DNA of 64,000 nucleotides from Archangium gephyra (GTDB taxonomy: Bacteria; Myxococcota; Myxococcia; Myxococcales; Myxococcaceae), in assembly GCA_003243425.1 (NCBI GenBank), contig QFQP01000001.1, positions 310,001 through 374,000 of the forward strand, in the 5' to 3' direction. The notes beneath the pieces are model-generated. The model did not search any database. It was not told the origin of the DNA and saw only the letters and a program-made list of their open reading frames with translations. Shown here piece by piece: positions 36,531-44,876 of the stretch. A program made the position numbers and the translations under genes. Position 1 is the first letter of the stretch. The number at the start of each line of letters is the position of its first letter.

Positions 36531-39500
36531 TCACTGCACGTTGAAGTTGCAGATCGGAATCGCGTTGCCCGGCGCGTCGCCCGTCGCGAACGGTTCCTGG
36601 CCTGGACAGATGCAGGCGCCCTGACTGCAGATGCGCCCCGACGTGCACGAGCGGCAGGTTCCACCGAACGAGCCGCACGCGCTGGTGTCATCGATGCGGC
36701 AGATGCCGCCGCTGCAGCAGCCGTCGGGGCACGTGCTCGAGTTGCACGGCTGGCACGCGCCGTTGGCGCAGCCGTTCGCGCACGACGCGAGCGACGAGGG
36801 GTAGCTGCAGGTGCCGCCACTGCACGACCCGCCGGCCTGGTACACGCGCAGCTGCCACGCGTTTTCGCAGACCGACGCCGGAGGCGAGTTGCACGAGACG
36901 CCCGAGCACGGATCTCCGTTGCAGACGCCGCCGGTGCAGCCGAACGAGCACGCCGTGTCGACCGGCGAATACGTACACGCGCCGCCGCCGCAGGCGCCGG
37001 GCGTCGCCCAGGTGCGCGCGGTGTTTCCCACGCACGTCGGCGCCGGTGGCGTGTTGCAGCCCGCAGTCGACGACGGGTAGTTGCACGCGCCACCACTGCA
37101 ACTGCCGCTCGCCGAGTACGTGCGCACGGTGTTGGCGTCAGCGCAGTCGGGCGCTGGCGGCGTGTTGCAGGCGGCGAGGGTCGATGGATAGGTGCACGAG
37201 CCGCCGCCGCAGGTGCCGGGAGCCGAATACGTGCGGCGCGTCGAGCTGTTCGCGCAATCAGCCGCAGGCGCGCTGTTGCACGCCACGCCGCTGCAGGGGT
37301 CGGGGTTGCACGCACCGGCCGCACAACCGAACGGGCAATTCGCATCGCTGGGCGCGTAGCTGCACGAGCCGTTGCTGCAGGCGCCGGTCGCTCCGTAGGT
37401 TCGCCGTGTGGTGGCGTTCAGACAGCTGGGAGCGGGCGGCGCGTTGCAGACCGTGTCGTTGGCCGCGTAGGTGCACGAGCCGCCGCTGCACGTCCCCGAG
37501 CTCGCGAACGTGCGACGGGTGGTGCCGTTGGCGCAGGTGGGCCCCGGCGGCATGTTGCAGCTGACGCCCGCGCAGGGGTCACCCGCGCACGCGCCGTTGC
37601 TGCACCCGTTGGCGCAGGTGGTCTCGGTCGTCGTGTAGTTGCACGCGCCTCCCGAGCAGGTGCCCGAGGTGGCGTAGGTGCGCAGCGTGTTCGCGTTGAG
37701 GCAGACCGGCGCCGGCGGTGCGTTACACGCCGTGTCCTGCTGCGGGTAGTTGCACGAGCCACCGCCACACGTGCCCGGGCTGCCGTACGTGCGGCGCGTG
37801 GTGCTGTTGACGCAGGTCGCGGCGGGCGGCGTCGTGCACGTCACGCCCGTGCACGGGTCGGTGTTGCAGGCGCCGTTGGTGCAGCCGTTGGGGCACGTGG
37901 TGTCGGTGGGCACGTACGAGCAGCTGCCTCCGGCGCAGGTGCCGGTGGCCGCGTAGCTGCGACGCACGGTGGCGCTGACACAGCTGGGGGCGGGGGCGCT
38001 CGAGCAGGTGGCGTCGGTCGCGGTGTACGTGCAGGCGCCGTTGCTGCAGACGCCAGCGGCCGAATACGTGCGGCGCGTGGTGCCGTTCGAACACGTCGGG
38101 CCGGGAGGCGCGTCACACGACACGCCCGAGCACGGGTCGGCCAGGCACGCGCCGTTCACACAGCCGTAGGGGCATGAGGTGTCGTTGGGTGCGTAGGCGC
38201 ACGAGCCTCCGCTGCACGCGCCGCTGCTCGCGTAGGTGCGGCGCGTGGTGCCGTTGAGACAGATGGGCGCCGGCGCGGCGTTGCAGCTGACGCCTTCACA
38301 GGGGTCTCCGAGGCACTGGCCGGCGTTGCACCCACTGGCGCAGCTGATGTCCTGCGGCACGTACGCGCAGGTGCCGTTCGTGCACGCGCCGGGCGAAATG
38401 TAGCTGCGACGTACGGGGCCATTGCAGGTCGAGACCGGCGGGGTGTTGCAGGTGATGCCGGCGCACGGGTCGCCGGCGCACAGCCCGGTGGCTGCCGCGC
38501 AGCCGAACTGGCACTGCGTGGTGACCTCCATGTACGTGCACGCGCCGAGGCTGCACGAGCCGGGCGCGGTGTAGGTGATGCTCGAGGTGCCGTTGCAGCG
38601 CGGCGCGGGCGGCGCGTCGCAGTACACGCCCATGCACGGGTCGGGGTTGCACGCGCCGTTGCTGCAGCCGAACGCGCACGTGGTCTCGACCTGGGTGAAG
38701 GAACAGCCCGAGTCACCGCACACGCCGGGCGATTCGTAGCTGCGGCGAACGGCGCCGATGCACGTGGCGGGCGGAGGCACGAGGCACCCCTGGCAGATGT
38801 CGTTCTCGCACGAGCCGCCGGTGCAGCCGAAGGCGCAGGTGAAGGTCAGCGTGGTGTACGCGCAGGTGCCGAGGTTGCAGGTGCCCGGCGCGCGGTACGC
38901 GGTGCGGTCGTAGGGGTTGGTGCAGCTGGCTTCGGGCGGTTGCGAACACGGGGCGCAGGCCGCGCCCGCGAGCCCGCACTGCGAGGCGTCTTGCTGGGTG
39001 GCGCGCAGACACGTTCCCGTCGCCGTGCAGCAGCCGTCGGTGCAGCTCGACGCGTCGCACACGCACTGGCCCTGGTCGCAGCGTTGACCCGTCGCGCACG
39101 GAGCGCCGGTGCCACAGGCGCAGGCGCCCGAATCGGTGCAGGTGTCCGACCCGATGCCGCAGCTCATGCAGGCCGCGTTGTTGGTGCCGCACGTGTTGGC
39201 GCTGCGCGGCAGACATTCAGAGCCTGAACAGCAGCCGGTGCTGCAGCTCGACAGGCAGCTGCCACACGCGCCGCCGACGCAGCTGTCGGTGCCGCTGCAC
39301 ACCGAGCAGGCCTGGCCGGCGGTGCCGCACGACGCCGCGGTGTTGCCATTCACGCAGCGATTGCCGTCGCAGCACCCCATGCAATTCGAAGGTCCACACG
39401 CCTCGCCGGTGCCGCCGCCCGTCGTTCCCCCGCCTGACGCCGTGCCGCCGCCGGTGCCGGCCCCGCCGCCGACCGGACTTCCGTCGCAGCTGACACGACA

Positions 39501-39650
39501 CATGCCGTCGCTGCAGCACTGCTTGCCCTCGGCGCACACGCCGCCTTCAGCGCAGCGAAACGCAGTGAGTTGCGAAGTGTCGACGAGGCGGCAGCCAGCA
39601 AGGGAGGTGACGAGAAACGAAATCGTCACAACGCGGTTCGTGAGGGACAT
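36531..39650 (-). CDS. Giant Cys-repeat surface lipoprotein
   Basis: 1039 residues from the ATG giving MSLTNRVVTISFLVTSLAGC, lipobox LAGC; the frame upstream to 39770 has no signal. Residues about 20-60 include CAEGKQCCSDGMC, then a Gly/Thr linker (GGGAGTGGG) and several C..GCC.G.C modules. From about residue 235 on there are some fifteen related units of roughly 45 residues, PPxPxC..NxTTRRTY..xGxC.GGxCxY, many opening with DPCxGVxC. More than 100 cysteines imply a disulfide-stiffened rod outside the cell. No enzyme or known adhesin domain is recognised. It converges on the FecCD permease gene. Confidence 0.78.
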   Translation of the reverse strand: MSLTNRVVTISFLVTSLAGCRLVDTSQLTAFRCAEGGVCAEGKQCCSDGMCRVSCDGSPVGGGAGTGGGTASGGGTTGGGTGEACGPSNCMGCCDGNRCVNGNTAASCGTAGQACSVCSGTDSCVGGACGSCLSSCSTGCCSGSECLPRSANTCGTNNAACMSCGIGSDTCTDSGACACGTGAPCATGQRCDQGQCVCDASSCTDGCCTATGTCLRATQQDASQCGLAGAACAPCSQPPEASCTNPYDRTAYRAPGTCNLGTCAYTTLTFTCAFGCTGGSCENDICQGCLVPPPATCIGAVRRSYESPGVCGDSGCSFTQVETTCAFGCSNGACNPDPCMGVYCDAPPAPRCNGTSSITYTAPGSCSLGACTYMEVTTQCQFGCAAATGLCAGDPCAGITCNTPPVSTCNGPVRRSYISPGACTNGTCAYVPQDISCASGCNAGQCLGDPCEGVSCNAAPAPICLNGTTRRTYASSGACSGGSCAYAPNDTSCPYGCVNGACLADPCSGVSCDAPPGPTCSNGTTRRTYSAAGVCSNGACTYTATDATCSSAPAPSCVSATVRRSYAATGTCAGGSCSYVPTDTTCPNGCTNGACNTDPCTGVTCTTPPAATCVNSTTRRTYGSPGTCGGGSCNYPQQDTACNAPPAPVCLNANTLRTYATSGTCSGGACNYTTTETTCANGCSNGACAGDPCAGVSCNMPPGPTCANGTTRRTFASSGTCSGGSCTYAANDTVCNAPPAPSCLNATTRRTYGATGACSNGSCSYAPSDANCPFGCAAGACNPDPCSGVACNSAPAADCANSSTRRTYSAPGTCGGGSCTYPSTLAACNTPPAPDCADANTVRTYSASGSCSGGACNYPSSTAGCNTPPAPTCVGNTARTWATPGACGGGACTYSPVDTACSFGCTGGVCNGDPCSGVSCNSPPASVCENAWQLRVYQAGGSCSGGTCSYPSSLASCANGCANGACQPCNSSTCPDGCCSGGICRIDDTSACGSFGGTCRSCTSGRICSQGACICPGQEPFATGDAPGNAIPICNFNVQ
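36745..38945 (-). repeat. Cys-rich coding repeats (about fifteen units)
   Basis: Units of about 135 bases encode PPxPxC...RRTY...GxC..GxCxY; eight begin with DPCxGVxC. Some DPC modules contain one, some two and one three inner units. This indicates growth by internal duplication and probable recombination between copies. Confidence 0.8.
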
Positions 39651-39793
39651 GCGGGGTGAAACCCTAGCACCCACATCGTGTGACTTTCCGTTGGGGGGCG
39701 ACTGTTCTCTCGACGAACGAGAGCGGGGAACCGCTGCTGAGAACTCCCGAGAACTCCCACAACGGCGCACGTTTCACTCGGGGAACTCTCGAA

Positions 39794-40414
39794 ATGCGAA
39801 TCGGATCATGGCTGTCGCGGATCTTCGGTCGTCGTCCCGTGCAGCAGCCGGCATCGAGACCGACACCCACGCCATCGGCACCGGGTGCGCAACGGCCCGT
39901 CGACGTGTTCGAGCCTTCTGCGCCCATGCGCGTCTCGCTGGGCACGGTGAGCGGCTACGCCCAGACCGAGAAGCAGAAACTCGGTGAAGCCACGGACCTG
40001 ATGGCGAAGGTGCTCAACAGCCGGGAGTTCCGCGACGCGGTGCTGAGTTCGAAGTTCACCGGCGAGGCGCGCAGCCCTCGTGAGATCTACGAATCGATTC
40101 GCGCCGCGAAAGAGAACTTCACCGACGCGGCCGATGGCGAAGTCGACTTGAACCTGAAGCTCGAGAACTTCTCGTGGTTCCAGCGGAAGGTGGTCGGGTA
40201 CACGACGCCTTCGTCGGACACCATCACCACCAATCGGCGCTTCTGCGGCAGTTACGAGCCGGCAGAAGTGGCTGGCCACCTCGCGCACGAGTGGTTGCAC
40301 AAGCTGGGTTTCGAGCACGACCACGCGGCAACGCGCGATCGTCCGTTCTCGGTGCCGTATGCGGTGGGCGATCTCGTGGAGCGGCTCGCGAAGGGCCGGC
40401 TCACTCCGCTCTGA
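39794..40414 (+). CDS. Metzincin-like zinc protease without export signal
   Basis: 206 residues from ATG 39794 (MRIGSWLSRIFGRR); the frame upstream to 39680 is less convincing. The C-terminal third contains HLAHEWLHKLGFEHDH, an HExxHxxGxxH zinc-binding site of the metzincin type, near residue 170. The preceding ~130 residues are charged and helical. A basic amphipathic N-terminus and Pro-rich linker (PASRPTPTPSAP) are present, but there is no classic signal peptide or lipobox, which is unusual for this class. Its stop abuts the stop of a second HExxH protein on the opposite strand. Confidence 0.65.
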   Translation: MRIGSWLSRIFGRRPVQQPASRPTPTPSAPGAQRPVDVFEPSAPMRVSLGTVSGYAQTEKQKLGEATDLMAKVLNSREFRDAVLSSKFTGEARSPREIYESIRAAKENFTDAADGEVDLNLKLENFSWFQRKVVGYTTPSSDTITTNRRFCGSYEPAEVAGHLAHEWLHKLGFEHDHAATRDRPFSVPYAVGDLVERLAKGRLTPL

Positions 40415-41161
40415 TCATTTCTTGAGCGCGTCGACGTCGGCCAGACAGTCGGCGTCGAAGACGATCGCGTTGCCCGAGGTCAGGTACTTGCGCGCGAACT
40501 CGATGGCCGCGCTCGCACCTTCGTTCTGCCAATACATGACGCACTGCTCACTGCTGCAGTGGGCGCCGTGTTCGGTGTCGTGGTGATTGGCGAGGGCCGG
40601 CGCGCCGTTGTTCACCAGCCCGACCGCGTGACCGAACTCGTGGGTGAGCGTCGTCTGTTCCACGAAGCGTTCGAGGTTCGGCGTGAGGATCGACTTCGTC
40701 GATTCGATGACCGGCTTGAACATCGCGATGACGCCGGTGTTGCCGATGCTGACGCCGAGAACGTCGTCACGAACCTGAAGGGCGCTGTCTTTGAACCTGG
40801 CGTTCACGAACAACACGTAGAAGCCGGCAGTGGCGTCACTGTTCTTCACGTCGCGATGACGCGCGGCGATTTCCAGAAGCTCGTTTACATCGAGCGAGGT
40901 CTTCGTCGGCTCATCGATGGGCGTTGGCGACTGAACGGTGAAGGTCTTGCCGGTGTCTCGAAACAGTCGTTCTGCGTTGGCGTCGAAGAGCGTTCCGCCT
41001 TCGTAGGGCTGCGCGTCGGGCCCGTAGTCGATCTCGACGACGACCTTCTTGATCGTCGAACTCGGCGAGAACAGCTGAGGCGGAGGCTTCCGTTCCTCAG
41101 GCGTTGCTGTGCCACCACACGAAATGATCAGCAGCGACAACAACGCGACGAAGCGACTCAT
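40415..41161 (-). CDS. Lipoprotein with HExxH metalloprotease motif
   Basis: 248 residues. The start ATG overlaps the dapE stop (ATGA). MSRFVALLSLLIISCGG is a lipoprotein signal with lipobox IISC. The zinc site HEFGHAVGLVNNG is near residue 172, with a following HHDTEHGAHC segment that may supply the third ligand (HExxHxxGLxxxG). Paired Cys follow (HCSSEQCVMYW). The last residues end in KK. This resembles small secreted zinc peptidases of the metzincin class. Its coupling to dap genes is probably incidental. It is tail-to-tail, with no spacing, against the metzincin-like gene on the plus strand. Confidence 0.72.
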   Translation of the reverse strand: MSRFVALLSLLIISCGGTATPEERKPPPQLFSPSSTIKKVVVEIDYGPDAQPYEGGTLFDANAERLFRDTGKTFTVQSPTPIDEPTKTSLDVNELLEIAARHRDVKNSDATAGFYVLFVNARFKDSALQVRDDVLGVSIGNTGVIAMFKPVIESTKSILTPNLERFVEQTTLTHEFGHAVGLVNNGAPALANHHDTEHGAHCSSEQCVMYWQNEGASAAIEFARKYLTSGNAIVFDADCLADVDALKK

Positions 41162-42219
41162 GAATGACCTGTGAGCACGTCGAACAACACGTCGTACGAA
41201 CGCTGCAATGCAGCCACGCTCGCGCTTTCGCCTCGTTGATGTGCCTGCGCAGTTTCGCCGGGGCCGTAGTTCACCGCGTCGACACCGAGCTCCGAGAAGC
41301 GCGCGACGTCGGTCCACGCCTGCTTCGCTTCAGCCGGTCGCTGCGTACGCTTTTCGAGCTTCTGGAACCACGGGTTCGAACCGCACAACCGCCCGCTCGG
41401 CGACAGGTCGGTGAAGCGAATTTCAGCGCGGTCCTTCACGAACGAGATGACGTCCTGCTGGGCGGTCTCGAGCGACTTGCCGGGTGCGAAGCGGTAGTTC
41501 ACGTTCACTTCGAACGCATCAGCCACGACGTTGCGTGCACGGCCGCCGCTCGCCAGGGTCGCGCTCATCACTTCGAAGAACGTGTGGTTCTCGACCTGAA
41601 CGGACACACGTTCACGCGCATCGAGAGCGGCAAGAAACGAACCCGCCGCATGAATCGCGTTCTTGCCCTGCCACGGGCGCGCCGAATGAGCGGCCTGACC
41701 TCTGAACGTGACCTTCGCGTGCAGTGAACCAACGCAGCCGACCTGCACGGCGCCATCGGTCGGCTCCATGGCGATGGCGAAGGAGAGCTTCGAGAGCTCC
41801 GGCACCGCCGCGAACAGCGGCCCCAGGCCCGATTCCTGAAACGGGCCTTCTTCGCGCTCGTAGAAGACGAGCAGCAGGTTCACCGGCAGCGTGTCGCGGG
41901 GCAGCGCTTCGGCGAGCGCCATCATCACCGCGAGCGAGCCCTTCATGTCTGACGCGCCGAGCCCGAAGAGCCGGTCAGCCTCGATGCGCGGCACGTTGCC
42001 GTCGGGGTGCGCGGGCACCGTGTCGAGGTGACCGACCAGTGCCAACGCAGGCCGTGGATCGTCGCGGCGGCCGATGACCAGCGAGTGCGAGACGCGAACG
42101 ATCTCTTCGGGTTTGTAGTGAGCGCGCGCCCACGCTTCGACGAGGTCAGCGATGGCCTTCTCGTCACCGATGACCGAGGGAATGCGAATCAGTTCGAGCG
42201 CGCGTTCAGCGAGCGTCAC
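41158..42219 (-). CDS. dapE: Succinyl-diaminopimelate desuccinylase
   Basis: 353 residues of the M20 metallopeptidase fold. Metal ligands visible are His64 and Asp66 (GHLDTVP), Asp91 (GASDMKGSLA), and the Glu123-Glu124 pair (YEREEGP), with a later His in GPGETAQAHQRGE. The enzyme releases succinate from N-succinyl-LL-diaminopimelate in the lysine/peptidoglycan pathway, in the cytoplasm. Its start overlaps the dapD stop by 4 bases, and dapD supplies the preceding pathway step, which supports the assignment over other M20 enzymes. Confidence 0.92.
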   Translation of the reverse strand: MTLAERALELIRIPSVIGDEKAIADLVEAWARAHYKPEEIVRVSHSLVIGRRDDPRPALALVGHLDTVPAHPDGNVPRIEADRLFGLGASDMKGSLAVMMALAEALPRDTLPVNLLLVFYEREEGPFQESGLGPLFAAVPELSKLSFAIAMEPTDGAVQVGCVGSLHAKVTFRGQAAHSARPWQGKNAIHAAGSFLAALDARERVSVQVENHTFFEVMSATLASGGRARNVVADAFEVNVNYRFAPGKSLETAQQDVISFVKDRAEIRFTDLSPSGRLCGSNPWFQKLEKRTQRPAEAKQAWTDVARFSELGVDAVNYGPGETAQAHQRGESASVAALQRSYDVLFDVLTGHS

Positions 42220-43037
42220 ACCTGCACCGCGAAATCGCGGAGCGCCGCGTTCAACGTGGTCTTCTGATCAGTCGACGCCGAGCGCTTGCCGATGATCAAC
42301 GCGCAGGGAAGGTTGTACTCGCCGGCCGGGAACTTCTTCGCGCGCGTACCGGGGATGACGACGCTGCGCGCGGGCACGCGGCCCTTGTGAATCACTTCTT
42401 CGGGGCCGGTGACGTCGATGATGGGCGTCGAGGCGGTGAGCACCACGTTGGCGCCGAGCACCGCTTCTTCTTCGACGACCACGCCTTCCACCACCACGCA
42501 GCGGCTGCCGATGAACGCGCCGTCTTCCACGATGACGGGGCGCGCTGACGACGGCTCGAGCACGCCGCCCAGCCCCACACCGCCAGACAGATGAACGTTG
42601 CGGCCCACCTGCGCGCAGCTGCCGACCGTCGCCCAGGTGTCGACCATGGTGCCCGAGCCGACCCACGCGCCGATATTCACGTAGCCGGGCATCACCACCA
42701 CGCCGCGCTCGCAGAACGCGCCGTAGCGAACGACGCCCGGAGGCACCACGCGCACGCCAGCTTCCGCGAGGCCCTTCTTCAACGGCACCTTGTCGTGGAA
42801 TTCGAAGGGCGGGACCTCCAGCGTCTTCATTTCGCTGATCGCGAAGAAGAGGAGGATGGCTTCCTTCACCCAGGCGTTGACCTCCCAGCCTTCAGCGCCC
42901 TTCTGCGCGGCACGCAGCACACCGCGGTCGACAAGGTTCATCGTCTCGCGAACGGCCATTGCGTAGAACGGTTCCTTCACCTTCTCGCGGTCGGCGAAGG
43001 CGGCCTGCACGCGCTGCTTGAGATCGTCGAGATTCAT
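42216..43037 (-). CDS. dapD: Tetrahydrodipicolinate N-succinyltransferase
   Basis: 273 residues, the family's usual length. After a helical N-terminal domain, residues about 100-235 are left-handed beta-helix hexapeptide repeats (GVVVMPGYVNIGAWVGSGTMV, then VGSCAQVGRNVHL). The C-terminus ends in the conserved region GEYNLPCALIIGKRSAST. It transfers succinyl from succinyl-CoA to tetrahydrodipicolinate, the step before DapC/DapE. dapE follows with a 4-base overlap. A hairpin sits directly before the start codon where a ribosome site would be expected. Confidence 0.95.
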   Translation of the reverse strand: MNLDDLKQRVQAAFADREKVKEPFYAMAVRETMNLVDRGVLRAAQKGAEGWEVNAWVKEAILLFFAISEMKTLEVPPFEFHDKVPLKKGLAEAGVRVVPPGVVRYGAFCERGVVVMPGYVNIGAWVGSGTMVDTWATVGSCAQVGRNVHLSGGVGLGGVLEPSSARPVIVEDGAFIGSRCVVVEGVVVEEEAVLGANVVLTASTPIIDVTGPEEVIHKGRVPARSVVIPGTRAKKFPAGEYNLPCALIIGKRSASTDQKTTLNAALRDFAVQV

Positions 43038-43038
43038 G

Positions 43039-43058
43039 CGGCACTTCTTACAGTGCCG
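43039..43058 (-). promoter_or_regulatory. Hairpin directly upstream of the dapD start codon
   Basis: On the minus strand CGGCACT and AGTGCCG form a perfect 7-bp stem around the loop GTAAGA, ending one base before the dapD ATG. There is no T-tract, so it is not a terminator. The only purine-rich ribosome-site candidate (TAAGAAG) falls in the loop and 3' arm, so it could tune dapD translation. Confidence 0.35.
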
Positions 43059-43070
43059 CAGTGAACCAAG

Positions 43071-43550
43071 TCAGCGACGGCGTCGCGTCAGCAGCATCGC
43101 CAGCGCGCCGAGCACCAGGCCCGCGGGCGCCGCGCTGCAACCGACGCCGAGCTGGAGCGGCGGCACTTCGACGTCGGTGCCGCCACCACCACCGGTGCCG
43201 GTCATGCCGCCATCGGTGGGCGTGGCGTCACGGCGGTTGGGGTCGGTGCCGTTCTTGAGCTCGTCGATGTCGGTGACGCCATCACCGTCGCTGTCGGCGC
43301 CATCGGCCTCGAGCGTGTCGAGGGCAGTGCCGAGCGAGGTCACGTTGCCGGCCACGAGGCCCCGCATGCGCAGCGCCGTGCCGAACGGCGTATTCACGGT
43401 GCCGGTGCCGGTGATGCCGCCGGTGTGACACAGGCTGCACGACTGCGGCGGCGGGTCGATGCCGTACTTGCTGGAAATGGTGATGGGGTAGGGGTCGCTC
43501 GCGAAGGCGGGCAACGCGAAGAGGCCGACGAAGAGAACCGTGCGCTTCAT
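43071..43550 (-). CDS. c-type heme protein with MYXO-CTERM-like tail
   Basis: 159 residues. The signal peptide MKRTVLFVGLFALPAFA is followed by one heme c site, CSLCH, near residue 38. A calcium-binding DSDGDGVTDIDELKNGTDP segment (thrombospondin type 3-like) lies at about 90-108. The C-terminus has GCSAAPAG, a hydrophobic helix (LVLGALAMLL) and RRRR, which fits the MYXO-CTERM signal processed by myxosortase for surface anchoring. It lies 15 bases downstream of the heme-containing porin-like gene, so the two probably form a redox unit at the outer membrane. Confidence 0.8.
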   Translation of the reverse strand: MKRTVLFVGLFALPAFASDPYPITISSKYGIDPPPQSCSLCHTGGITGTGTVNTPFGTALRMRGLVAGNVTSLGTALDTLEADGADSDGDGVTDIDELKNGTDPNRRDATPTDGGMTGTGGGGGTDVEVPPLQLGVGCSAAPAGLVLGALAMLLTRRRR

Positions 43551-43565
43551 GTTTCGTGACCTTCT

Positions 43566-44771
43566 TCAGAGATACGCGTGGAGCTGCACCAGCAGCTGGT
43601 ATTCGAACTGCCCCGGGCCACCCAGCACCGCGCGGCGGCGGAAGATGTTGTCGACGCGCAGCTCGCAGTGGCTGAAGAAGTACCAGGCCGCCGACAACCA
43701 GCCCGCGTAGTTCGCGCCCTGCGTCGCAGTGCCGTCGTGGGCCGCTTCACCGGTGAGCATCACGTGCAGGCCGGGCATCACGCTCAGGTCACCCTGCACG
43801 AAGCCCGCGAAGCCCAGACGGTCGAGCTTCTCGGGCGTCTGCCACGCAAGGAAATCGGCCTCGGCCAGCAGCGCCAATTTCTCGGTCGGCACGAAGCGGC
43901 CGAACAGACCGTGCGCGTGCCGCGTGGTGGGCAGCGTCGTCGTGTAGTCCGCGCCGGCGTAGGTGATGAGGCTCGAAGCGCCGAGGTACACGTTGTTGGT
44001 GAACGCGTATTCGGCGAACGCCGAGTACCCGCGCTCGCGGTACAGGTCGGGCGCGATGTTGAAGTTGCCGGCGATGCCCATCACCTCGCCGCGCAGCTTG
44101 TCGGAGTTGTACGCGATGGCCACGCCGTACTGCTGCGCGATGTTCACGTCGGTGCGGGTGTACGCACGAATGAAGCTGGGGTGCTCGTTGTTGCGTATGC
44201 CGAACGGCAGGTTCATGCGGCCGGCGCGAATCATCACCGCGTCGTCGGCGAGCTTGATGCCGCCCCACGCTTCACGCATCAGCCACTGCACCGAACACGT
44301 TTCACCCAGGCCCGGCGTACAGGCCGGCAGAATCGCGGCCTGACCTGCGTTGCGAATGCCGACGCCGGTGGTCACGTGGAACACCGCGGGCCCCGCGTTG
44401 ACCGTCACGTAGAGGTCGGCTGCCATCAACAGGGGAATGAAGATGCCACCCAGGAACGTGGGCCCGGCCTGCGGACGAATCAGCGAGCCGTAGCGGAAGT
44501 TGCCGGAGAGGTTGAGTACCTCGGGCAGCTCGGCGAACCAGAGGAAGTTGGCCGTCTTGGGCACTTCTTCGTCGTCTTTGCGCGGCGTGGTGCGCCACTT
44601 GACGAGAATGTCGCTCTGCGCGCGGCCGTACTGCGTGAGCTGGCCGGAACCGGAAGGGTCGACGTGACAGGTCGCGCAGCTTCCGTAGCCGTGTTTCACC
44701 ATCCACGGGTACGCCTGCGCGGGGAGCGCGACGACGCACACCAACAACAGCCAACGAACCATCGACGGCAC
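43566..44771 (-). CDS. Outer-membrane beta-barrel-like protein with N-terminal heme c site
   Basis: 401 residues. GGGAGG five bases before GTG 44771 decides the start over ATG 44762. The signal peptide ends near LPAQA. A heme c motif CATCH follows within ten residues (HGYGSCATCHVDPSGSG). The rest is aromatic, alternating beta sequence (GNFRYGSLIRPQAGPTF, then AGRMNLPFGIRNNEHPSF) ending YQLLVQLHAYL. A C-terminal strand of that kind fits an outer-membrane barrel. A heme at the mouth of a barrel suggests electron passage across the outer membrane; this is inference. The next gene downstream is a second heme protein. Confidence 0.72.
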   Translation of the reverse strand: MPSMVRWLLLVCVVALPAQAYPWMVKHGYGSCATCHVDPSGSGQLTQYGRAQSDILVKWRTTPRKDDEEVPKTANFLWFAELPEVLNLSGNFRYGSLIRPQAGPTFLGGIFIPLLMAADLYVTVNAGPAVFHVTTGVGIRNAGQAAILPACTPGLGETCSVQWLMREAWGGIKLADDAVMIRAGRMNLPFGIRNNEHPSFIRAYTRTDVNIAQQYGVAIAYNSDKLRGEVMGIAGNFNIAPDLYRERGYSAFAEYAFTNNVYLGASSLITYAGADYTTTLPTTRHAHGLFGRFVPTEKLALLAEADFLAWQTPEKLDRLGFAGFVQGDLSVMPGLHVMLTGEAAHDGTATQGANYAGWLSAAWYFFSHCELRVDNIFRRRAVLGGPGQFEYQLLVQLHAYL

Positions 44772-44793
44772 TGGGGCCTCCCTTGCGACGCAG

Positions 44794-44837
44794 CAGAAAA
44801 TGCTGCGGCCGTTGCACCTCGTGGGAGCAACGGCCGC
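44794..44837 (-). terminator. Rho-independent terminator after the YceI gene
   Basis: On the minus strand a perfect 11-bp stem (GCGGCCGTTGC/GCAACGGCCGC, bases 44805-44815 with 44827-44837) with an 11-base loop is followed by AGCATTTTCTG. It lies 40 bases past the YceI stop. A smaller GCAGC/GCTGC hairpin overlaps its T-rich side. Confidence 0.75.
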
Positions 44838-44876
44838 GTACCTTTCCACTAATCAGATTCGGGGCGAAATTCTTCG

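Noticed and set aside
43039..43058. Hairpin before dapD as a terminator
   Set aside because: There is no T-tract after the stem on either strand.
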